Part shown: positions 52,452-61,357 of the stretch, one piece after another
How the letters are laid out: each line of letters starts with the position of its first letter
How positions within the stretch are numbered: position 1 is the first letter of the stretch
Assembly (NCBI GenBank): GCA_016711705.1
Contig: JADJSK010000002.1
Coordinates: forward strand, 744,001 to 808,000
Origin: Candidatus Brachybacter algidus
GTDB lineage: Bacteria > Bacteroidota > Bacteroidia > Chitinophagales > Saprospiraceae
Reading direction: 5' to 3'
DNA length: 64,000 bases
Translations under genes and position numbers: made by a program
The notes under the pieces: generated by a model
Database searches by the model: none
What the model was told of the DNA's origin: nothing
Seen by the model: only the letters and a program-made list of their open reading frames with translations

Positions 52452-55400
52452 TTATCTCACCAAGGTTACACTTCCAAAGTATAACTGTGTCTTTCCGTCA
52501 AGGAAAGAAATTTCGGAAACATAGGTAAACACATCAGGATTTAATTGACTTCCTTTGAATGTGCCATCCCAGCCGTTTGTTGTACCATATTCAGATGGAG
52601 GTAAGTTTTTTTGTTCATAAACCAATGCTCCATAACGATTAAACACGCGCACGTACATTACCTCTTTGACTCCCAGGGCCAGTGTATATCTGGAATTCAT
52701 CGTTGATGCCATCTTTGTTGGGTGAGAAAACGTTTGGAATAAAAATCTTCCTTGTTTTGTCAACTTTTAAAAGAATAGAATCAATACCTGAGCATCCATT
52801 GACATCAGTCACTAACACATTAATGTATTGATTGCTAATGGCATGCGCATAAGTTTCATCGCAATTGACACAGCTGACATTCGATGGAGGAGACCAAACT
52901 GATGTTCCTACAGGGAAAGCACTAAGCACGACAGGGCTCAAAAGTATCGAATCTCCAAGATTGATTACAACATCTTCAGGAAGACTAACCAATATTGGTG
53001 CAGGTTCTGTAACGGTAAAGGTAGAATCCAAGGTGCATCCGTTTTCATCTGTAATTGTAAGTAGGTGATCGCCACCCAATACCTTTGCTATTTCAAATGT
53101 AGTATATGTCTGACCTTGGTCTATCGTATATTTATAATCAGGTCCCGCACCACCAGTAATGCTATTGATTTCAAAATTTGTTTCAAAACCCGCACATGCA
53201 GGTTCCGGCACCGGTCCAAAATCAACTGAAAGCTCCAATGGTTCGTTTAGCGTGACAGAGACATCATCATTGCATCCTTTTATATCGGATACAGAAATAA
53301 GGTAATTGCCGGCTGGAAGGTTATTCCCAGTATTGACATTACCCAGGATTGCCGGATTCCAAATGAAAGTGTTCGAGCCGTTTCCTCCAGTGACATCTAC
53401 GCCGATCGCACCTGTGGATTCTCCAAAACAATTGACATCCTGAGTGATTGTGCTATTCAAGGTAGCAACTAATTCTGCAGGTTCATTTATTTTAAATGAA
53501 TCAACACCAATACAATTCTTATTATCGGAGATAGTAACTTTATATGTTCCTGCACCCAATCCATTTAAAGTAGCCGTATTTGTTTGAACCGGACTCCAGG
53601 TATAACTGTATCCGCCATTCCCTCCACTCGCCACGAAAGTTATTGATCCATCATTATCACCAAAACAAGTGACATCTTTGAACTGCGCTGTTGCTTTATT
53701 GGCTGTGATAGCAGGTGGAGAAGGTATAAATACAGAATCAACTACATTGCAATTTCCATCTGAGATGGTGACAAATTGCCATCCACCTTTTAACTGTACT
53801 GCTGTAGAACTAGTGCCACTGAAGGTCTCACCACTTGACCAGGTAAATGAATATGTTCCAATTCCACCGCCACTTGCATTCACGGTGGCTGATCCGGAAC
53901 CTAAGATGGCGTCAAAACAATCCGAAGCTACTATTGTATTTTGATCTACACCACTAATTATGGATGGGGCAGAGGACACGACATAAGTATCAATGAATGG
54001 CGGGCATCCTGAAGCATCTGAGATAGTAACTGTATAGCTACCAACTTTTATGTTTACAATAGCATCAGTCACATCTCCATTACTCCACAGGTACGTATAT
54101 GGCATTATTCCTCCACTGGTAGTCAGCTGAATAGAACCATCGTCTGCATCCGGACATGTTGTAGGGACTATCAGAGCGTTGTCTACAGCTATTGAGCCTT
54201 GACCTTCCAAAACAATGGTATCTTTTAATTCACAACCACTAAGTGTATTGACAGTAAGGATGTATTGCCCACCTGTGAGATTACTTACAGTAGAAAAATA
54301 TTTTCCATTAGGATCCCCTGAATTGACAGGCAAACCGGCATTATTGCTCCATGTCACTGAAGTTATCTCAGAACCTTTAGCAGTTAAAGTTGCTTGAATG
54401 CTCCCATTATTTCCTCCACTACAAGCAATTGGTATTAATGTGTCAAACTCAATCAAGGGAGCATCTTTTTTAAAGATCAAGAAGCTGGTATCTGCAGTAC
54501 ATCCATCCACTCCTGTGATGGTCACATAATATCTTGTACCATCTGCTGTTCCTGATAAATTGTTAAGTTGAAGACTCACTGCCTTTAATGTTGTCGGATT
54601 AGATCCATTGGACCAGGTAAATTCATATAGCCCATTTCCCGGATTGTTAGGATCTGGAAATGGGATAGTATTTCCACTGCCATCATAAATAGTTGCTGAT
54701 CCGGATGGCGCTCCTGAGCAATTGTCGTTGATTTTATTAATTATCAGGAAGACGATCTCTCCATTGCCCTTTATTTCTATAGTTTTTTCTTTAAAACAAC
54801 CGGCAGCATCTGTTATAGTTACATCGTAAAAACCGTTATTCAGACCGGAAACAATTGATGTTGTATTTGTATTGTTGGGCACTCCGGCAGAAGCTTCCCA
54901 GTTGAAGGTATAAGGTCCTGTGGTAGTGCCATTTGTTGTTCCTGTAGCAGTGATTTGCCCCGTGCCATCACCAAAGCAAACAGGTATTTGTTTGTCTATC
55001 GTGGCATCAATGGTTACTCCAGGTACTAGTTCAAAATTGGAAATAACAGAACAATTATTTGCATCAGTGATTGTCACAGAATATATACCTTCCGGAATTC
55101 CTGAAATAGATCCGGATACTACTCCATTCTGAGTGGTATTGTTTGACCATTTATAGTCATAAGTTCCTCCAGGCTTAGGAGTTCCACCGGTAGCTGTAAT
55201 ACTTATACTTCCTGTCGGTTTACCTGAACAAGCCGGGCTTACGATCACTGCTGGAGTAAGGCTAATAGATGGAGTAAACAAAGTAAAGGATTCTGTATAA
55301 ATACACCCAAGTTTATCTGTCACTGTGACATTGTAAACACCACTACCAAGGTTATCAATACTATTTTTATTAAACTCAAATGTTGACCATTCTATAGCAT

Positions 55401-57066
55401 ATGGAGTTACTCCTCCTGTAGATGAGATGTCAACTTTACCATCCTTTGAAAGATTACAGGCAGGATCTGTGATTGTGGAATTAACATTAATGGGCGGGGC
55501 ATTCGAAACAGTTATAGACGATATAACATGTGTCACTCCTGATACATTGAAAACATCAAGCGGATATATGCCGGAAGCAAGATTAGAAATTGTAAAAGGT
55601 TCTCCAGTATTAACAAAGCTTGGAGCCCCATTATTAAAATTATAATTATACTGAGCTTCAGGTCCATAAACAGTGAAAGTGATGGAACCATTATTGCCCG
55701 TTGTACTACAGACATTTAGAGATACCTGGATCGTTGTAGGATTGGTAATCATCACAATACCGGCAGTATATCTTACATTGAATGAAGTAAGATCTATATT
55801 TGTGAATTCCACACCGAATGATGCTGATGGTATGTCCGTGATAATCACTGGTGTCTTAGTTCCCGGAGGACCGATGGCTTTAAAGCAAATGGTAAAGAAT
55901 ATAGCGTCATCGGGCAAGGTCTTACCTGTGAAAGAGGCATCGTCCCATAGAAATCGGATTAAACCTTGAGCAGCTTCTGATGTACTAAATCTTCCAAGTG
56001 AAAGATTGAGCGGATTTACTCCCGGAATTATTATCTGGTCGAACTGAAGAAGGTTTGGATTGAATCCAATTGCGAATTGTCCTCCTACCATATCCTTTAG
56101 ATTTTTTACGGTAAAATCCAGGCAGATGATATCATTCATTGCTACCATTCCTGACTCGACAGTGATGTCAATGTTTCCCTGAGGTAAAATGACTTCCTCC
56201 GCATGGACACAACTTTTGCCATCTGATATTGTAAGAATATATGTTCCTGGTTCCGGAGCAGCAAAGGTAACTTTTGAGCCATGTTCGAAAGGTAGTCCAA
56301 ATAGATTTGCTTTGACTGTTGGCTTGGTCTTGTGAACCATAGTGACGGTATAGTTTTTACTAGCATCGAATTCAGGAAATCCTCCTGTCACGTCAAAGCT
56401 TCCAGATAAAGAAGTTGGTGAATTCGTTTCAAAATTTGTGACTTTTATCTCATTCAGATATACCACAGGAAATGCTGCAGTTCTATTGACTTTAACGCAA
56501 GATCCGCCATCTTCATATTGTCCATAATATTCACCACCTGAGAGTGTAAATGCATCAAAGGTGGCAGGAGCTAACCATAAAGTAAAAGGCGAGCCTGCAT
56601 TGAAGTAAGCATTGGTACTCCCATCATTGGACAGGGTAATATCGCCATTTGGAGTTCCCATAAAATACCATAGCTCTCCGGGTGGTGGTGGAGGATTAGA
56701 AAGAACACAATCTCCTTGAATTGCCGCAAATGTAGGGCCTGTCAATGCTGGCGGGCATCCGTATAATAAGAATCCTGCTGCAGAAGGTGTTCCTGGCACA
56801 GGGTCGCCATCATTAAAGTTACCATCGCCATTATTTTTAATAAAAATCTGATCATTGTAACACAAGAAGATGGTGTCAGGCCGACCATCATTACTTTGAC
56901 CTACAATCGGTCCAAAACTCACTGATCCCGGGCTTCTTGAAGTACAATCTCTTGGCCCGATCTCTGTGGCGTTAATTGGAGCTGTACTTTTAAGTTTTTG
57001 GGCATTCGAAATCTGGCCGAATGTTAAAAATATTACTAAAATGATGAGTATAGAACGTAAATTCAT
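52452..57066 (-). CDS. Giant SprB-repeat surface protein with cohesin-like domain and T9SS type B C-terminus, frameshifted
   Basis: About 1540 residues. Signal peptide 1-22. Residues 298-440 resemble a cohesin module (VESGMVAMNDIICLDFTVKN, GGQFAIGFNPNLLQFDQI, LIRFLWDDASFTG, IFFTICFKAIG). From ~445 to ~1390 run about eleven SprB repeats of 75-95 residues with the pattern DxxCFGxxxGSI, GGxxPYxYxWS, LxxGxYxVTxxDxxGC. The end is a CHU_C-type gliding/sorting domain (IFIPNVFSPNKDGINDEF). Near the end the frame breaks at the CCC of 52672-52674; removing one base joins it to VKEVMYVRVFNRYGALVYEQ and to the final SVTLVR. It is probably a filamentous adhesin exported by T9SS. Confidence 0.9.
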
Positions 57067-57475
57067 CTGCTAATTTCTGTGTTTGTTGTTCAATTTGAAC
57101 CTGAAATGATTGAAATTTAGATAATTTAGTGATCGCTGCTTTATATTATATATCTGTATGAGATAGAAAATGCTGCATTTGATCGATAAATATCACGCAA
57201 AAATAATATATATATTTTTAATATTTGTTTTTCTTTTTGTCATAGTACCTTTGCGCTGCAAAAGTAACGAATTAAACGTGGACTGTCGTATTCACCTGAT
57301 GTGGTTAAGTAAAATACAGTAAAACTATGAGGTGATTTTTTAGTAGTATTGAACTAAAGATATGAAGAAAACAAATATAAAATTTTAACATTTAAATTGA
57401 ATTTGAAATATATTTTGGCATTTTAAACAAATATTATGTTTAGATTTGTCTCACATTGTTTTTAAAATATTTTTT
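57067..57475. other. Spacer with a strong promoter and a weak hairpin
   Basis: No ORF. It holds a good plus-strand promoter at 57224-57253 more than 220 bases before the next gene. At 57290-57341 there is TTCACCT/AGGTGA followed by six T, a possible end of a short transcript. Confidence 0.45.
57224..57253 (+). promoter_or_regulatory. Promoter TTTG-N18-TACCTTTG
   Basis: Both elements of the phylum consensus with near-ideal spacing. The nearest downstream gene begins at 57476, so it drives either a long leader or a small RNA. Confidence 0.6.
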
Positions 57476-57916
57476 ATGTCAATTATTGATCGGGCATTTT
57501 TAGTTATTTTCAGGTATGCTGAAAAGGGTTTGGAGATTTTTTTGGTAAAAACTGAAGATGAAGAGATGCAATCACAATTGGTGGAGATCTCTGAACAATT
57601 TCTTACAGAAATACCGTTGAGGTTTAGTAATAATACTCAGATTATTGAACTTGATCCTATAGAAGATGATCAAACCGGCAACATCAGAGCAATAGCCATA
57701 GAAGGTGATTGGCACGATATTCCTTCTCTTCGAGCGTTGCTTAAGGATGATTTACATTTTATGAAAGATAGAGTCAAAAAATATATTCCAAACATCGATA
57801 CAGGGTCATTCATTTCATTCAAAGAAGTCGTAAAAAAAGCAGTAAAGTCTGAATACCAATTGCTTAAAGAACTTAAAGACGTTCTTACAGATCGCAATAC
57901 GATCAACAATATTTGA
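57476..57916 (+). CDS. Conserved hypothetical protein, Nudix-like N-terminus
   Basis: 146 residues from the ATG at 57476 (MSIIDRAFLVIF). The opening strand pair AFLVIFRYAEKGLEIFLVKT looks like the start of a Nudix domain, but the Nudix box (GX5EX7REUXEEXGU) is absent, so hydrolase activity is unlikely. The middle (EGDWHDIPSLRALLKDDLHFM) and the Lys-rich end are helical. The purC gene starts 54 bases later on the same strand and may share its transcript. Confidence 0.65.
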   Translation: MSIIDRAFLVIFRYAEKGLEIFLVKTEDEEMQSQLVEISEQFLTEIPLRFSNNTQIIELDPIEDDQTGNIRAIAIEGDWHDIPSLRALLKDDLHFMKDRVKKYIPNIDTGSFISFKEVVKKAVKSEYQLLKELKDVLTDRNTINNI

Positions 57917-57970
57917 TCAATGTTTACCTGATTAAATTCCCCTCTATTAATTTTTAAAATTTGCTGTAAT

Positions 57971-58909
57971 ATGGAAGGACTTCGATCCACACATATCGAA
58001 TTGCCAGAAGAAGTAGTAAAATATTCCGGAAAGGTTCGTGATGTTTATATTAAAAATAATTTATTCATCTCTGTTGCATCTGACAGGATCTCAGCTTTCG
58101 ACCATATTCTACCCAGAACGATTCCTTTTAAAGGACAGGTATTAAATCAAACTGCCGCTTATTTTCTGGAATCCGTGAAAGATATCATCCCCGTTTGGAT
58201 GCGCCATGTGCCTGACCCTAATGTAACCGTTGGTGTTACTTGTGAGCCTATAAGGATAGAAATGGTCATCAGAGGATACCTGACAGGCCATTCATGGAGA
58301 GAATACCGTTCAGGTAAAAGGGTCTTATGTGGAGAAGATATGATAGAAGGGCTTAAGGAGAATGATCCATTTCCAGTTCCATTGATTACACCAAGTACAA
58401 AAGCAGTCGAAGGTCATGATATGGATATTTCGAAAGCAGAGATTATTTCTCAAGGTCTGGTGCCCTTGGATCTATATGAAGAAATGGAATTGATATCCAG
58501 AAAATTATTTAGAAGAGGGCAAGAGATGGCATTGGCTCAAGGTCTGATCCTGGTAGATACAAAATACGAATTCGGATTGCACGACGGTACATTAACCTTA
58601 ATGGATGAGATCCACACTCCGGATAGTTCCCGATATTTTTATCTCAAGTCCTACTTTGAGAATCAATTAAAAGGCTTACCACAAAATCAACTTTCGAAGG
58701 AATTTGTAAGAGAATGGCTGATAAGCAAAGGGTTTCAAGGTTTGGAAGGTCAGGTGATGCCTGAAATGGACGATGAGATGGTACATACAATTAGTGAACG
58801 GTACATCTTACTCTATGAGACTATCACAGGTAACCAATTTCAACGAACTGATCCGAATACAATTCAGAATAGGGTAGAAGGGGTGGTTACTGAATTGATA
58901 CGAGGCTAG
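57971..58909 (+). CDS. purC: Phosphoribosylaminoimidazole-succinocarboxamide synthase
   Basis: 312 residues, the long form of SAICAR synthetase found in Bacteroidota and yeast. It makes SAICAR from CAIR, aspartate and ATP in purine synthesis. Signatures: YSGKVRDVYIKNNLFISVAS, DRISAFDHILPRTIPFKGQV, VRGYLTGHSWREY-like VIRGYLTGHSWREYRSG, VDTKYEFGLHDG and DEIHTPDSSRYF. Complete. A heptamer array follows its stop codon directly. Confidence 0.96.
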   Translation: MEGLRSTHIELPEEVVKYSGKVRDVYIKNNLFISVASDRISAFDHILPRTIPFKGQVLNQTAAYFLESVKDIIPVWMRHVPDPNVTVGVTCEPIRIEMVIRGYLTGHSWREYRSGKRVLCGEDMIEGLKENDPFPVPLITPSTKAVEGHDMDISKAEIISQGLVPLDLYEEMELISRKLFRRGQEMALAQGLILVDTKYEFGLHDGTLTLMDEIHTPDSSRYFYLKSYFENQLKGLPQNQLSKEFVREWLISKGFQGLEGQVMPEMDDEMVHTISERYILLYETITGNQFQRTDPNTIQNRVEGVVTELIRG

Positions 58910-58938
58910 AGGTTAGAGGTCAGAGGTCAGTGGTCACA
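58910..58938 (+). repeat. Short heptamer array after purC
   Basis: GAGGTTA, GAGGTCA, GAGGTCA, GTGGTCA: four units starting within a few bases of the stop codon. Confidence 0.75.
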
Positions 58939-59150
58939 ATTATTGATGATCATTGATATTGATATTTAAGCACAAATGCTATTCACTTTAAATAATCAGT
59001 CCATAAATTATAGTCAATATTCCAAAGATACAAAAGTTGATTTGAGTATAGAATTACAGTTCTCTCAATCAAATATTGCAACCTTGTATGTTATTGAGCA
59101 TCAATAATTTAAGAAAAATCAGAAAGTAATTTCAGTTTTCGGAAAGCGAG

Positions 59151-59214
59151 AATTTCAAAATGGTTACTGTAGAGACAGGTCGCGACCTGTCCCTACATTA
59201 ACCATTTTGAAATT
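59151..59214. repeat. Long palindromic element sharing the TGTAGRGACAGGTCG core
   Basis: 32-base arms (59151-59182 and 59183-59214) are inverted complements with two mismatches and no loop. The central 20 bases match the element at 4283-4367, while the outer arms (AATTTCAAAATGGTTA) are unrelated to those there. Confidence 0.85.
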
Positions 59215-59233
59215 TTATTTTAAGGCGACACTA

Positions 59234-59559
59234 TAATACGTTCCCTGATTAATAGTTTTAATTACCTATTACCAATTACCCTTTCGTCTGAATCACGCTT
59301 GCCTGCCAAATAAGGCAGGGATTTTAAATGATTCTGGTGATTGTCCTGATTCGTTTTATTTGGAATGTGTTTCATTAATCCGCGAACAGCTTTCGCAATT
59401 CGCTGGATGGAGGCGACCTTTCAGGCCTTATTGTTATTGATTTTTTTCCCTGACTAAAGTCATGGGTTATTGAACGCGAAGACTGAAAATTCATTATAAT
59501 TTTTTTCTTTTCCAGAATAATTATTGATTATTTAAATGCTAATACGTTCCCTGATTAAT
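59234..59559 (+). repeat. Direct repeat TAATACGTTCCCTGATTAAT flanking a 286-bp segment
   Basis: Two exact 20-base copies; similarity extends to ~32 bases with a few changes. The enclosed DNA is non-coding. Confidence 0.7.
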
Positions 59560-59565
59560 TATTTT

Positions 59566-59607
59566 GATTACTGATTACTGATTACTGATTACTGATTACT
59601 GATTAAT
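59566..59607 (-). repeat. Heptamer array, GATTACT x5 plus GATTAAT
   Basis: Five exact units and one variant in phase, ending 14 bases from the stop of the barrel gene. It differs from the mfd array only in the last base of the word (GATTACT against GATTACC). Confidence 0.92.
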
Positions 59608-59620
59608 GATCACCCATCTA

Positions 59621-61306
59621 TCAAAACCTCACACTTATTCCACCCAACACATTAAACCCATAGCTTGGATATCTATACCATCTTTGATATTTGACAGATG
59701 CGACATTATTCAACCCAAGGAAGGCACCAAATTTCTCTGTAAAATAGTATTCACCTCTTAAACTTAAATCAAAAAGAGGATTGCCATTGCCAACGCTTCC
59801 AAATCTATTTCGATATGGACTGCCTGAAGCAATATTTAGGTCACCTTTTAATCTAAATTTATCTTCGAATGTCAACCAACTTGCATTGAACCCTAATTGG
59901 AATGGCACGATACCATAAGCTTTAGCTTGCACTCGAGGAGAAGCTCCCTGTTGTAGGAAATTAACTGAGGTAGTAAGCTTTTCGAAGAATGTGGCTGAGA
60001 GTTCTCCTCCAATATAAATGATGTTTACGTCGTCTACCAGAATATCGAATTGTCTTAAGTCTGTAGCTTGCTGTATAAATAATGCGTAATTGTCATTAGT
60101 CTTGTAACCGGCTTTAATACGGTACTTGATGCTTTTAAATCCGCCTCCAACTCCTCCATAGAAATCGTAGTACTTTGTATTGAAAGGACCTTCACCGACC
60201 TGAGTGACAGCGGCTTCTGCAAAATGTGTCTGAACGAAAGGGTTCAATGTACTGACCCTTTTAAAACTATTTTGGTACATATCTCCAGCTGCTCCTGCGA
60301 AAACCATAATGGATGGTCCGGCAATATTGGCTGATGCTTCTAAATCAGGGAAGAATCCAAATCCTTCCGGTGAATTTACGAGATTTACTCCAAGTTTGAT
60401 CTTGAATACATCCCCATGGAAAGTAAAAGAAGGTTTGATATTTACATTATTTGTTTTTCCTTTCTCGGTATCTCCATAAGCTAAAAGAGAGTTGGTGATC
60501 TGTAATGTAAAGTTGTGCTTGTCAGCTATCCATTTTGTGGCCCCTATATCCAATCCAAAGCCGCGTTCTGTGGCAGCGAAATTGTCCTTATATCCATAAA
60601 TGTCAAATCCGGCCCAAAAGTCAATATCATTACTGTTCTTTTTAGAGTTAAAGATTTTTAGGCCTGCACCTATATTAGTGAATTTTCTCTTGGCCGGATC
60701 TCCCGGAAATATAGTATCTCCTTCATTATATCCACCAAAGAATCTGTAATTATTAAGGTCTAATCCGACGTGAGCATTCACAGCTACACCGGCTTCCAGA
60801 TAATTAGTACCACTCACACCGAGACTTGTTTCAGAAAAGACTTGACTTTCTCTCGGTGAAGAGAATATTCCATAATGTTTTCCAAATATATCGATGAAGT
60901 ATGATTTCTGATTCGTGTGGGAGTATGCTCCCTCAAGAAATGCTGATGCAGGATACCCTGACCCAAGTTTTAGATAACCTTTGTAAGATTCAGGTAACTT
61001 CTCAGCTGACATTGTAACGGGACGTATATTTGGCGCGTCATATTTAATGTCCATCTTTTTATCTCTGGATAAAGGATTGAGTTCATATTTATACTCCTTA
61101 TCTATACCATCATCATTCGGCAGCAACCCTTGTAATGGGAGTTTCTCTGCATCAAATAATTTGGCATCGTAGTTTTTTATAACTTCTACTTTCCCTGACG
61201 GTAGATCTTCTTGACTAATTCCATTTTGAAGACTAAAAACTGATAGCATTATAGTCGGGAGACAAATATTTTTTACCAGGAAACTAAGACTTTTATTATT
61301 GCTCAT
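59621..61306 (-). CDS. Outer-membrane beta-barrel protein (TonB-dependent-receptor-like)
   Basis: 561 residues; signal peptide 1-31, then a ~70-residue periplasmic segment (LNPLSRDKKMDIKYDAPNIR). From about residue 105 a large barrel follows, with alternating strands such as KGYLKLGSGYPASAFLEGAY, KSYFIDIFGKHYG, IKPSFTFHGDVFKIKLGVNL and the terminal SYGFNVLGGISVRF ending in Phe. The plug domain of true TonB receptors is missing, so the call is by barrel similarity. The TPR gene lies 51 bases upstream on the same strand; the pair is probably one operon and the proteins may act together at the outer membrane. Confidence 0.8.
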   Translation of the reverse strand: MSNNKSLSFLVKNICLPTIMLSVFSLQNGISQEDLPSGKVEVIKNYDAKLFDAEKLPLQGLLPNDDGIDKEYKYELNPLSRDKKMDIKYDAPNIRPVTMSAEKLPESYKGYLKLGSGYPASAFLEGAYSHTNQKSYFIDIFGKHYGIFSSPRESQVFSETSLGVSGTNYLEAGVAVNAHVGLDLNNYRFFGGYNEGDTIFPGDPAKRKFTNIGAGLKIFNSKKNSNDIDFWAGFDIYGYKDNFAATERGFGLDIGATKWIADKHNFTLQITNSLLAYGDTEKGKTNNVNIKPSFTFHGDVFKIKLGVNLVNSPEGFGFFPDLEASANIAGPSIMVFAGAAGDMYQNSFKRVSTLNPFVQTHFAEAAVTQVGEGPFNTKYYDFYGGVGGGFKSIKYRIKAGYKTNDNYALFIQQATDLRQFDILVDDVNIIYIGGELSATFFEKLTTSVNFLQQGASPRVQAKAYGIVPFQLGFNASWLTFEDKFRLKGDLNIASGSPYRNRFGSVGNGNPLFDLSLRGEYYFTEKFGAFLGLNNVASVKYQRWYRYPSYGFNVLGGISVRF

Positions 61307-61357
61307 ATTTAAGTTATATAAGAATTCGATTATTTTGATTTATATATGGGTGTTATG

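Larger units (their letters stand above)
58939..59565. other. Non-coding spacer with palindrome and direct repeats
   Basis: No ORF. It contains the palindrome at 59151-59214, and a 20-base direct repeat (59234-59253 and 59540-59559) that encloses a segment with short hairpins such as TGCCTGCC/GGCAGGGA. The end runs into the heptamer array at 59566. Confidence 0.55.
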
